Below are positions 1 to 14,480 of a stretch of 64,000 nucleotides of DNA, one piece after another (position 1 is the first letter of the stretch; each line of letters begins with the position of its first letter). Below the pieces are notes generated by a model. That model saw nothing but the letters and a program-made list of their open reading frames with translations. It was not told the DNA's origin and made no database searches. The translations under genes and the position numbers were made by a program. This DNA comes from Megachile rotundata (taxonomy: Eukaryota > Arthropoda > Insecta > Hymenoptera > Megachilidae): positions 622,501-686,500 of the forward strand of contig NW_027473363.1 in NCBI RefSeq assembly GCF_050947335.1, given 5' to 3'.

Positions 1-2488
1 CACACAATCACACAATCACACAATCACACAATCACACAATCACACAATCACACAATCACAATCACACAATCACACAATCACACAATCAAACAATCACACA
101 ATCACACAATCACACAATCACACAATCACACAATCACACAATCACACAATCACACACTCACACCATCACACAATCACACAATCACACAATCACACAATCA
201 CACAATCACACAATCACACAATCACACAATCACACAATCACACAACCGCACAATCACACAAGCACACAATCACTCAATCACACAATCACACACTCACACA
301 ATCACACAATCACATTCACACAATCACACAATCACACAATCTCACAATCACACAAGCACACAATCACTCAATCACACAATCACACACTCACACAATCACA
401 CAATCACATTCACACAATCACACAATCACACAATCTCACAATAACACAATCACACAATCACACAATCACACAATCACACAATCACACAATCACACAATCA
501 CACAATCACAATCACACAATCACAATCACACAATCACACAATCACACAATCACACAATCACACAATCACACAATCACACAATCACACAATCACACAATCA
601 CGATCACACAATCACGATCACACAATCACGATCACAGAATTACGGTCACACAATCACACAATCACAATCACAAAATCTTACTCAATCACACAATCACACA
701 ATCACTCAATCACACAACCACACAATCACAATCACACAATCACACAATCACACAATCACACAATCACACAATCACAATCACACAATCACACAATCAAACA
801 ATCACACAATCACACAATCACACAAGCACACAATCACTCAATCACACAATCACACACTCACACAATCACACAATCACACAATCACACAATCTCACAATCA
901 CACAAACACATAATCACACAATAACACAATCACAATCACAAAATCACAATCACACAATCACAATCACACAATCACAATCACACAATCACAATCACACAAT
1001 CACACAATCACACAATAACACAATCACACAATCACACAATCACACAATCACGATCACACAATCACGATCACACAATCACGATCACACAATCACGATCACA
1101 GAATTACGGTCACACAATCACACAATCACAATCACAAAATCTTACTCAATCACACAATCACACAATCACTCAATCACACAACCACACAATCACAATCACA
1201 CAATCACAATTACAAAATCACACAATCACACAATCACACAATCACACAATGACACAATCACACAATCACACAATCACACAATCACACAGTCACACAATCA
1301 CACAACCACACAACCACACAATCACACAAGCACACAATCACTCAATCACACAATCACACACTCACCAACCACTCAATCACAATCACACAATCACAATCAC
1401 ACAATCACACAATTACACAAGGACAGAATCACTCAATCACACAATCACACACTCACACAATCACACAATCACACAATCACACAATCACACAATCACACAA
1501 TCACACAATCACACGATCACACGATCACACGATCACACAATCACACATTCACACAATCACACCATCACGCAGTCACACAATCACACAACCACACAATCAC
1601 TCAATCACACAATCACACAATCACACAATCACACAATCACACAATCACACAGTCACCAACCACACAAGCACACAATCACACAATCACTCAATCACACAAT
1701 CACACAATCACACAATCACACAATCACGCAGTCACAATCACACAATCACAATCACACAATCACACAATAACACAATCACACAATCACACAATCACACAAT
1801 CACACAATCACACAATCACACAATCACACAATCACACAATCACACAATCACACAATCACACAATCACAATCACACAATCACAATCACACAATCACACAAT
1901 CACAATCACACAATCACAATCACACAATCACACAATCACACAATCACACAATCACACAATCACACAATCACACAATCACGATCACACAATCACGATCACA
2001 CAATCACGATCACACAATCACGATCACAGAATTACGGTCACACAATCACACAATCACAATCACAAAATCTTACTCAATCACACAATCACACAATCACTCA
2101 ATCACACAACCACACAATCACAATCACACAATCACACAATCACACAATCACACAATCACACAATCACACAATCACAATCACACAATCACACAATCAAACA
2201 ATCACACAATCACACAATCACACAAGCACACAATCACTCAATCACACAATCACACACTCACACAATCACACAATCACACAATCACACAATCACACAATCA
2301 CACAATCACAATCACACAATCACACAATCACACAATCAAACAATCACACAATCACACAATCACACAATCACACAATCTCACAATCACACAATCACACAAT
2401 CACACAATCACACAATCACACAATCACACAATCACACAGTCACACAATCAAACAATCACACAATCACACAATCACACAATCAAACAAT
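1..2488 (+). repeat. 2,488-bp higher-order repeat, copy 1
   Basis: Position 1 lines up with position 2489: the first CAAAC variant at 87 recurs at 2575 and 5063, and the ACACCATC marker at 163 recurs at 2651 and 5139, each step exactly 2,488 bp. In order, the copy holds a CAAAC unit, CACACTCACACCATC, AACCGCAC, two CACATTC units, a CACGATC block ending in GAATTACGGTC, a CTTACTC unit, the ACACATAATC/CAATAAC pair, a second CACGATC block, CACTCACCAACC, AATTACACAAGGACAG (GG at 1421), a triple CACACGATC, and CAGTCACCAACC. The open frame 1249-1770 inside it is a by-product of the repeat, not a gene. Confidence 0.9.
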
Positions 2489-4976
2489 CACACAATCACA
2501 CAATCACACAATCACACAATCACACAATCACACAATCACACAATCACAATCACACAATCACACAATCACACAATCAAACAATCACACAATCACACAATCA
2601 CACAATCACACAATCACACAATCACACAATCACACAATCACACACTCACACCATCACACAATCACACAATCACACAATCACACAATCACACAATCACACA
2701 ATCACACAATCACACAATCACACAACCGCACAATCACACAAGCACACAATCACTCAATCACACAATCACACACTCACACAATCACACAATCACATTCACA
2801 CAATCACACAATCACACAATCTCACAATCACACAAGCACACAATCACTCAATCACACAATCACACACTCACACAATCACACAATCACATTCACACAATCA
2901 CACAATCACACAATCTCACAATAACACAATCACACAATCACACAATCACACAATCACACAATCACACAATCACACAATCACACAATCACAATCACACAAT
3001 CACAATCACACAATCACACAATCACACAATCACACAATCACACAATCACACAATCACACAATCACACAATCACGATCACACAATCACGATCACACAATCA
3101 CGATCACACAATCACGATCACAGAATTACGGTCACACAATCACACAATCACAATCACAAAATCTTACTCAATCACACAATCACACAATCACTCAATCACA
3201 CAACCACACAATCACAATCACACAATCACACAATCACACAATCACACAATCACACAATCACAATCACACAATCACACAATCAAACAATCACACAATCACA
3301 CAATCACACAAGCACACAATCACTCAATCACACAATCACACACTCACACAATCACACAATCACACAATCACACAATCTCACAATCACACAAACACATAAT
3401 CACACAATAACACAATCACAATCACAAAATCACAATCACACAATCACAATCACACAATCACAATCACACAATCACAATCACACAATCACACAATCACACA
3501 ATAACACAATCACACAATCACACAATCACACAATCACACAATCACGATCACACAATCACGATCACACAATCACGATCACACAATCACGATCACAGAATTA
3601 CGGTCACACAATCACACAATCACAATCACAAAATCTTACTCAATCACACAATCACACAATCACTCAATCACACAACCACACAATCACAATCACACAATCA
3701 CAATTACAAAATCACACAATCACACAATCACACAATCACACAATGACACAATCACACAATCACACAATCACACAATCACACAGTCACACAATCACACAAC
3801 CACACAACCACACAATCACACAAGCACACAATCACTCAATCACACAATCACACACTCACCAACCACTCAATCACAATCACACAATCACAATCACACAATC
3901 ACACAATTACACAAGGACAGAATCACTCAATCACACAATCACACACTCACACAATCACACAATCACACAATCACACAATCACACAATCACACAATCACAC
4001 AATCACACGATCACACGATCACACGATCACACAATCACACATTCACACAATCACACCATCACGCAGTCACACAATCACACAACCACACAATCACTCAATC
4101 ACACAATCACACAATCACACAATCACACAATCACACAATCACACAGTCACCAACCACACAAGCACACAATCACACAATCACTCAATCACACAATCACACA
4201 ATCACACAATCACACAATCACGCAGTCACAATCACACAATCACAATCACACAATCACACAATAACACAATCACACAATCACACAATCACACAATCACACA
4301 ATCACACAATCACACAATCACACAATCACACAATCACACAATCACACAATCACACAATCACAATCACACAATCACAATCACACAATCACACAATCACAAT
4401 CACACAATCACAATCACACAATCACACAATCACACAATCACACAATCACACAATCACACAATCACGATCACACAATCACGATCACACAATCACGATCACA
4501 CAATCACGATCACAGAATTACGGTCACACAATCACACAATCACGATCACACAATCACGATCACACAATCACGATCACAGAATTACGGTCACACAATCACA
4601 CAATCACAATCACAAAATCTTACTCAATCACACAATCACACAATCACTCAATCACACAACCACACAATCACAATCACACAATCACACAATCACACAATCA
4701 CACAATCACACAAGCACACAATCACTCAATCACACAATCACACACTCACACAATCACACAATCACACAATCACACAATCACACAATCACACAATCACAAT
4801 CACACAATCACACAATCACACAATCAAACAATCACACAATCACACAATCACACAATCACACAATCTCACAATCACACAATCACACAATCACACAATCACA
4901 CAATCACACAATCACACAATCACACAGTCACACAATCAAACAATCACACAATCACACAATCACACAATCAAACAAT
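2489..4976 (+). repeat. 2,488-bp higher-order repeat, copy 2
   Basis: The same ordered variant series as copy 1. The GGACAG marker lies at 3915, which is 2,494 bp after copy 1; the 6-bp excess over 2,488 fits gain and loss of 8- and 14-bp units. Near 4540-4590 this copy carries an extra CACGATC run with a second GAATTACGGTC motif, which copy 1 lacks. The open frame 3743-4264 gives the same 173-residue translation as in copies 1 and 3, so this stretch is essentially unchanged between copies. Confidence 0.9.
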
Positions 4977-7175
4977 CACACAATCACACAATCACACAAT
5001 CACACAATCACACAATCACACAATCACACAATCACAATCACACAATCACACAATCACACAATCAAACAATCACACAATCACACAATCACACAATCACACA
5101 ATCACACAATCACACAATCACACAATCACACACTCACACCATCACACAATCACACAATCACACAATCACACAATCACACAATCACACAATCACACAATCA
5201 CACAATCACACAACCGCACAATCACACAAGCACACAATCACTCAATCACACAATCACACACTCACACAATCACACAATCACATTCACACAATCACACAAT
5301 CACACAATCTCACAATCACACAAGCACACAATCACTCAATCACACAATCACACACTCACACAATCACACAATCACATTCACACAATCACACAATCACACA
5401 ATCTCACAATAACACAATCACACAATCACACAATCACACAATCACACAATCACACAATCACACAATCACACAATCACAATCACACAATCACAATCACACA
5501 ATCACACAATCACACAATCACACAATCACACAATCACACAATCACACAATCACGATCACACAATCACGATCACACAATCACGATCACAGAATTACGGTCA
5601 CACAATCACACAATCACAATCACAAAATCTTACTCAATCACACAATCACACAATCACTCAATCACACAACCACACAATCACAATCACACAATCACACAAT
5701 CACACAATCACACAATCACACAATCACACAATCACAATCACACAATCACACAATCAAACAATCACACAATCACACAATCACACAAGCACACAATCACTCA
5801 ATCACACAATCACACACTCACACAATCACACAATCACACAATCACACAATCTCACAATCACACAAACACATAATCACACAATAACACAATCACAATCACA
5901 AAATCACAATCACACAATCACAATCACACAATCACAATCACACAATCACAATCACACAATCACACAATCACACAATAACACAATCACACAATCACACAAT
6001 CACACAATCACACAATCACGATCACACAATCACGATCACACAATCACGATCACAGAATTACGGTCACACAATCACACAATCACAATCACAAAATCTTACT
6101 CAATCACACAATCACACAATCACTCAATCACACAACCACACAATCACAATCACACAATCACAATTACAAAATCACACAATCACACAATCACACAATCACA
6201 CAATGACACAATCACACAATCACACAATCACACAATCACACAGTCACACAATCACACAACCACACAACCACACAATCACACAAGCACACAATCACTCAAT
6301 CACACAATCACACACTCACCAACCACTCAATCACAATCACACAATCACAATCACACAATCACACAATTACACAAGGACAGAATCACTCAATCACACAATC
6401 ACACACTCACACAATCACACAATCACACAATCACACAATCACACAATCACACAATCACACAATCACACGATCACACGATCACACGATCACACAATCACAC
6501 ATTCACACAATCACACCATCACGCAGTCACACAATCACACAACCACACAATCACTCAATCACACAATCACACAATCACACAATCACACAATCACACAATC
6601 ACACAGTCACCAACCACACAAGCACACAATCACACAATCACTCAATCACACAATCACACAATCACACAATCACACAATCACGCAGTCACAATCACACAAT
6701 CACAATCACACAATCACACAATAACACAATCACACAATCACACAATCACACAATCACACAATCACACAATCACACAATCACACAATCACACAATCACACA
6801 ATCACAATCACACAATCACAATCACACAATCACACAATCACAATCACACAATCACAATCACACAATCACACAATCACACAATCACACAATCACACAATCA
6901 CACAATCACACAATCACGATCACACAATCACGATCACACAATCACGATCACACAATCACGATCACAGAATTACGGTCACACAATCACACAATCACAATCA
7001 CAAAATCTTACTCAATCACACAATCACACAATCACTCAATCACACAACCACACAATCACAATCACACAATCACACAATCACACAATCACACAATCACACA
7101 ATCACACAATCACAATCACACAATCACACAATCACACAATCACACAATCAAACAATCACACAATCACACAATCAC
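4977..7175 (+). repeat. Higher-order repeat, copy 3, truncated
   Basis: The third copy of the 2,488-bp repeat. ACACCATC falls at 5139, 2,488 bp after copy 2, and GGACAG at 6375, 2,460 bp after copy 2. The 28-bp shortfall equals two 14-bp units and agrees with shorter CACGATC runs near 5550 and 6020. Similarity continues to about 7140-7175, where the expected ACAAGCAC and CACTCAAT units give way to CACACAGTC and AACCACACAACC units of the next repeat type. The copy is therefore cut short on its right side by about 290 bp. Confidence 0.85.
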
Positions 7176-8455
7176 ACAATCACACAATCACACAGTCACA
7201 CAATCACACAACCACACAACCACACAATCACACAAGCACACAATCACACAATCACACAATCACACAATCACACAATCACACAATCACACAATCACACAAT
7301 CACACAATCTCACAATCACACAAACACATAATCACACAATCACACAATCAAACAATCACACAATCACAGAATCACACAAGCACACAATCACTCAATCACT
7401 CAATCACACACTCACACAATCACACAATCACACAATCACACAATCTCACAATCACACAAACACATAATCACACAATAACACAATCACAATCACAAAATCA
7501 CAATCACACAATCACAATCACACAATCACAATCACACAATCACAATCACACAATCACAATCACACAATCACAATCACACAATCACACAATCACACAATCA
7601 CACAATCAAACAATCACACAATCACACAATCACACAATCACACAATCACACAGTCACACAATCACACAACCACACAACCACACAATCACACAAGCACACA
7701 ATCACACAATCACACAATCACACAATCACACAATCACACAATCACACAATCTCACAATCACACAAACACATAATCACACAATAACACAATCACAATAACA
7801 AAATCACAATCACACAATCACAATCACACAATCACAATCACACAATCACAATCACACAATCACAATCACACAATCACAATCACACAATCACAATCACACA
7901 ATCACACAATCACACAATCAAACAATCACACAATCACACAATCACGGTCACACAATCAAACATTCACACAATCACACAATCACACAATCACGATCACACA
8001 ATCACGATACAACAATCACGATCACACAATCACGATCACACAATCACGGTCACACAATCACACAATCACAATCACAAAATCTTACACAATCACACAATCA
8101 CACAATCACACAGTCACACAATCACACAATCACAATCACGCAATCACACATTCACGATCACACAATCACGATCACACAATCACGGTCACACAATCACGGT
8201 CACACAACCACACAACCACACAATCACACAATCACACAATCACACAATCTCACAATCACACAAACACATAATCACACAATAACACAATCACAATCACAAA
8301 ATCACAATCACACAATCACAATCACACAATCACAATCACACAATCACAATCACACAATCACAATCACACAATCACAATCACACAATCACAATCACACAAT
8401 CACACAATCACACAATCACACAATCAAACAATCACACAATCACACAATCACACAA
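7176..8455 (+). repeat. About 1.29-kb repeat, copy 1
   Basis: Begins with a CACACAGTC - AACCACACAACC - ACAAGCAC series and repeats it internally (the G of CAGTC is at 7195 and 7653). Then come ACACATAATC/CAATAAC, a run of CACAATCACACAAT 14-mers, CAAAC, CGGTC, CAAACATTC, a CACGATC block with CGATACAAC (G at 8006), CGGTC, a CTTACAC unit near 8080, and a CGGTCACACAACC close. The matching markers downstream are 8471 and 8955 (CAGTC) and 9294 (CGATACAAC), giving offsets of 1,276-1,302 bp. The spread reflects differing numbers of 8- and 14-bp units. Confidence 0.8.
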
Positions 8456-9520
8456 TCACACAATCACACAGTCACACAATCACACAACCACACAACCACA
8501 CAATCACACAAGCACACAATCACACAATCACACAATCACACAATCACACAATCACACAATCACACAATCACACAATCACACAATCTCACAATCACACAAA
8601 CACATAATCACACAATCACACAATCACACAATCACACAAGCACACAATCACTCAATCACACAATCACACACTCACACAATCACACAATCACACAATCACA
8701 CAATCTCACAATCACACAAACACATAATCACACAATAACACAATCACAATCACAAAATCACAATCACACAATCACAATCACACAATCACAATCACACAAT
8801 CACAATCACACAATCACAATCACACAATCACAATCACACAATCACAATCACACAATCACAATCACACAATCACAATCACACAATCACACAATCACACAAT
8901 CACACAATCAAACAATCACACAATCACACAATCACACAATCACACAATCACACAGTCACACAATCACACAACCACACAACCACACAATCACACAAGCACA
9001 CAATCACACAATCACACAATCACACAATCACACAATCACACAATCACACAATCTCACAATCACACAAACACATAATCACACAATAACACAATCAAAATCA
9101 CAAAATCACAATCACACAATCACAATCACACAATCACAATCACACAATAACAATCACACAATCACAATCACACAATCACAATCACACAATCACACAATCA
9201 CACAATCAAACAATCACACAATCACACAATCACGGTCACACAATCAAACATTCACACAATCACACAATCACACAATCACGATCACACAATCACGATACAA
9301 CAATCACGATCACACAATCACGATCACACAATCACGGTCACACAATCACACAATCACAATCACAAAATCTTACACAATCACACAATCACACAATCACACA
9401 GTCACACAATCACACAATCACAATCACGCAATCACACATTCACGATCACACAATCACGATCACACAATCACGGTCACACAATCACGGTCACACAACCACA
9501 CAACCACACAATCACACAAT
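8456..9520 (+). repeat. About 1.29-kb repeat, copy 2
   Basis: Tandem partner of the block just upstream, with the same ordered markers. It differs in 14-mer copy number: the CACAATCACACAAT run near 8755-8885 is longer than its equivalent at 7490-7580. It also has small substitutions, such as AATCAAAATC near 9090 for AATCACAATC. Similarity to copy 1 ends near 8235/9520, where this copy continues with CACGCAATC units. Its right part also belongs to the next duplication (9231-13850). Confidence 0.75.
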
Positions 9521-11180
9521 CACGCAATCACACAATCACACAATCACACAATCACACAATCACACACTCACACAATCACACAATCACATTCACACAATCA
9601 CACAATCACACAATCTCACAATCACACAAACACATAATCACACAATAACACAATCACAATCACACAATCACACAAACACATAATCACACAATAACACAAT
9701 CACAATCACAAAATCACAATCACACAATCACAATCACACAATCACACAATCACACAATCAAACAATCACACAATCCCACTATCACGGTCACACAATCAAA
9801 CATTCACACAATCACACAATCACACAATCACGATCACACAATCACGATCACACAATCACGATCACACAATCACGATACAACAATCACGATCACACAATCA
9901 CGATCACACAATCACGGTCACACAATCACACAATCACAATCACAAAATCTTACACAATCACACAATCACACAATCACTCAATCACACAATCACACAATCA
10001 CAATCACACAATCACAATTACACAATCACACAATCACAATTACACAATCACACAATCACACAGTCACACAATCACACAATCACAATCACGCAATCACACA
10101 ATCCCGATCACACATTCACGATCACACAATCACGATCACACAATCACGGTCACACAATCACGGTCACACAACCACACAACCACACAATCACACAATCACG
10201 CAATCCCACAATCACACAATCACACAATCACACAATCACACAATCACACAATCACACAATCACACAATCACACAATCACACAATCACGCAATCACACAAT
10301 CACACAATGACACAATCACACAATCACACAATAACACTATCACACAATCACACAATCACACAATCACACAATCACACAATCACACAATCACAATCACGCA
10401 ATCACACAATCCCGATCACACATTCACGATCACACAATCACGATCACACAATCACGGTCACACAATCACGGTCACACAACCACACAACCACACAATCACA
10501 CAATCACGCAATCACACAATCACACAATCACACAATCACACAATCACACAATCACACAATCACACAATCACACAATCACGCAATCACACAATCACACAAT
10601 GACACAATCACACAATCACAGAATCACACAATAACACCATCACACAATCACACAATCACACAATCACACAATCACACAATCACACAATCACACAATCACA
10701 CAATCACACAACCGCACAATCACACAAGCACACAATCACTCAATCACACAATCACACACTCACACAATCACACAATCACATTCACACAATCACACAATCA
10801 CACAATCACACAATCTCACAATCACACAAACACATAATCACACAATAACACAATCTCACAATCACACAAACACATAATCACACAATAACACAATCACAAT
10901 CACAAAATCACAATCACACAATCACAATCACACAATCACAATCACACAATCACAATCACACAATCACAATCACACAATCACACAATCACACAATCACACA
11001 ATCAAACAATCACACAATCACACAATCACGGTCACACAATCAAACATTCACACAATCACACAATCACACAATCACGATCACACAATCACGATCACACAAT
11101 CACGATCACACAATCACGATACAACAATCACGATCACACAATCACGATCACACAATCACGGTCACACAATCACACAATCA
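9231..11180 (+). repeat. About 2.4/2.67-kb duplication, left copy
   Basis: Key markers are CGATACAAC (G at 9294), CCCACTATCACGGTC (CCC at 9775), a CACAATGACAC unit at about 10307, and a doubled ACACATAATC near 10830-10880. The matching markers downstream lie at 11674, at 12177 and again 12441, and at about 12973. The offset is therefore 2,380-2,402 bp to the left of the CCC marker and 2,666 bp to the right of it. Similarity stops near 11180, where this copy enters CATACAATC and AATTTCACAATC units. The open frame 10307-10837 here is a by-product of the repeat. Confidence 0.8.
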
Positions 11181-11610
11181 CACAATCACACAATCATACA
11201 ATCACACAATCACACAATCACACAATCACACACTCACACAATCACACAATCACATTCACACAATCACACAATCACACAATTTCACAATCACACAATCACA
11301 CAATAACACAATCACACAATCACACAATCACAATCACACAATCACACAATCAAACAATCACACAATCACACAATCACACAAGCACACAATCACTCAATCA
11401 CACAATCACACACTCACACAATCACACAATCACACAATCACACAATCTCACAATCACACAAACACATAATCACACAATAACACAATCACAATCACAAAAT
11501 CACAATCACACAATCACAATCACACAATCACAATCACACAATCACAATCACACAATCACACAATCACACAATCAAACAATCACACAATCACACAATCACG
11601 GTCACACAAT
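11181..11610 (+). repeat. Spacer cassette with CATACAATC and AATTTCAC units
   Basis: Lies between the two halves of the 2.4/2.67-kb duplication. In order it holds CATACAATC, CACACACTC, CACATTC, AATTTCACAATC (TTT at 11280), CAATAAC, CAAAC, ACAAGCAC, CACTCAAT, and the ACACATAATC/CAATAAC pair. The same series recurs from about 20.8 kb (TTT at 20908, offset 9,628 bp). Only variant octamers are present; no gene or RNA signal was seen. Confidence 0.75.
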
Positions 11611-13850
11611 CAAACATTCACACAATCACACAATCACACAATCACGATCACACAATCACGATCACACAATCACGATACAACAATCACGATCACACAATCA
11701 CGATCACACAATCACGGTCACACAATCACACAATCACAATCACAAAATCTTACACAATCACACAATCACACAATCACACAGTCACACAATCACACAATCA
11801 CAATCACGCAATCACACATTCACGATCACACAATCACCATCACACAATCACGGTCACACAATCACGGTCACACAACCACACAACCACACAATCACACAAT
11901 CACGCAATCACACAATCACACAATCACACAATCACACAATCACACAATCACACACTCACACAATCACACAATCACATTCACACAATCACACAATCACACA
12001 ATCTCACAATCACACAAACACATAATCACACAATAACACAATCACAATCACACAATCACACAAACACATAATCACACAATAACACAATCACAATCACAAA
12101 ATCACAATCACACAAACACAATCACACAATCACAATCACACAATCACACAATCACACAATCAAACAATCACACAATCCCACTATCACGGTCACACAATCA
12201 AACATTCACACAATCACACAATCACACAATCACGATCACACAATCACGATCACACAATCACGGTCACACAATCACACAATCACAATCACAAAATCTTACA
12301 CAATCACACAATCACACAATCACTCAATCACACAATCACACAATCACAATCACACAATCACAATTACACAATCACACAATCACAATTACACAATCACAAT
12401 CACACAATCACACAATCACACAATCAAACAATCACACAATCCCACTATCACGGTCACACAATCAAACATTCACACAATCACACAATCACACAATCACGAT
12501 CACACAATCACGATCACACAATCACGATCACACAATCACGATACAACAATCACGATCACACAATCACGATCACACAATCACGGTCACACAATCACACAAT
12601 CACAATCACAAAATCTTACACAATCACACAATCACACAATCACTCAATCACACAATCACACAATCACAATCACACAATCACAATTACACAATCACACAAT
12701 CACAATTACACAATCACACAATCACACAGTCACACAATCACACAATCACAATCACGCAATCACACAATCCCGATCACACATTCACGATCACACAATCACG
12801 ATCACACAATCACGGTCACACAATCACGGTCACACAACCACACAACCACACAATCACACAATCACGCAATCCCACAATCACACAATCACACAATCACACA
12901 ATCACACAATCACACAATCACACAGTCACACAATCACACAATCACACAATCACGCAATCACACAATCACACAATGACACAATCACACAATCACACAATAA
13001 CACCATCACACAATCACACAATCACACAATCACACAATCACACAATCACACAATCACAATCACGCAATCACACAATCCCGATCACACATTCACGATCACA
13101 CAATCACGATCACACAATCACGGTCACACAATCACGGTCACACAACCACACAACCACACAATCACACAATCACGCAATCACACAATCACACAATCACACA
13201 ATCACACAATCACACAATCACACAATCACACAATCACACAATCACACAATCACGCAATCACACAATCACACAATGACACAATCACACAATCACAGAATCA
13301 CACAATAACACCATCACACAATCACACAATCACACAATCACACAATCACACAATCACACAATCACACAATCACACAATCACACAATCACACAACCGCACA
13401 ATCACACAAGCACACAATCACTCAATCACACAATCACACACTCACACAATCACACAATCACATTCACACAATCACACAATCACACAATCACACAATCTCA
13501 CAATCACACAAACACATAATCACACAATAACACAATCTCACAATCACACAAACACATAATCACACAATAACACAATCACAATCACAAAATCACAATCACA
13601 CAATCACAATCACACAATCACAATCACACAATCACAATCACACAATCACAATCACACAATCACACAATCACACAATCACACAATCAAACAATCACACAAT
13701 CACACAATCACGGTCACACAATCAAACATTCACACAATCACACAATCACACAATCACGATCACACAATCACGATCACACATTCACGATCACACAATCACG
13801 ATACAACAATCACGATCACACAATCACGATCACACAATCACGGTCACACA
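11611..13850 (+). repeat. About 2.4/2.67-kb duplication, right copy
   Basis: Partner of 9231-11180. It contains a further 264-bp tandem duplication: the CCCACTATCACGGTC marker occurs twice, at 12177 and 12441, each followed by CAAACATTC, a CACGATC block, a CTTACAC unit and AATTACAC units. The first of these two sub-copies has a shorter CACGATC run and lacks CGATACAAC. A CACCATCAC substitution near 11836 replaces the CACGATCAC found at the equivalent sites 9451 and 21456. Similarity ends near 13850. Confidence 0.8.
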
Positions 13851-14480
13851 ATCACACAATCACAATCACAAAATCTTACACAATCACACAATCACACAAT
13901 CACTCAATCACACAATCACACATTCACAATCACACAATCACAATTACACCATCACACAATCACACAATCACACAATCACACAATCACGCAGTCACAATCA
14001 CACAATCACAATCACACAATCACACAATAACACAATCACACAATCACACAATCACACAATCACACAATCACACAATCACACAATCACACAATCACACAAT
14101 CACACAATCACACACTCACACAATCACACAATCAAATTCACACTATCACACAATCACACAATCACACAATCACACAATCACACAATCACACAATCACACA
14201 ATCACACAATCACACAATCACACGATCACACGATCACACAATCACACAATCACACATTCACACAATCACACCATCACGCAGTCACACAATCACACAACCA
14301 CACAATCACTCAATCACACAGTCACACAATCACACAATCACAATCACACAATCACACAATAACACAATCACACAATCACACAATCACACAATCACACAAT
14401 CACACAATCAAACAATCACACAATCACACAATCACACAATCACACAATCACACAATCACACAATCACACAATCACACAAT
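13851..14480 (+). repeat. Mosaic stretch of octamer variants
   Basis: A join between two duplication systems. It carries a CTTACAC unit near 13872, CACATTCACAATC, CACGCAGTC, CACACTCAC with CAAATTCACACTATC near 14130-14150 (a combination I did not see elsewhere), CACACGATC units near 14222, and CACCATCACGCAGTC near 14270. Parts resemble the GGACAG cassette of the first array, but with that marker missing. No gene or RNA signal was seen. Confidence 0.7.

Noticed and set aside
1249..6724. Three identical 173-residue open frames (1249, 3743, 6203) as a gene family
   Set aside because: Their identity follows from the 2,488-bp higher-order repeat. There is no domain, promoter or splice signal, and the flanks are as conserved as the frames.
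9775..12443. CCCACTATCACGGTC as an insertion-site footprint
   Set aside because: It differs from neighbouring units only by substitutions, and its three copies are explained by the 2.4-kb and 264-bp duplications.
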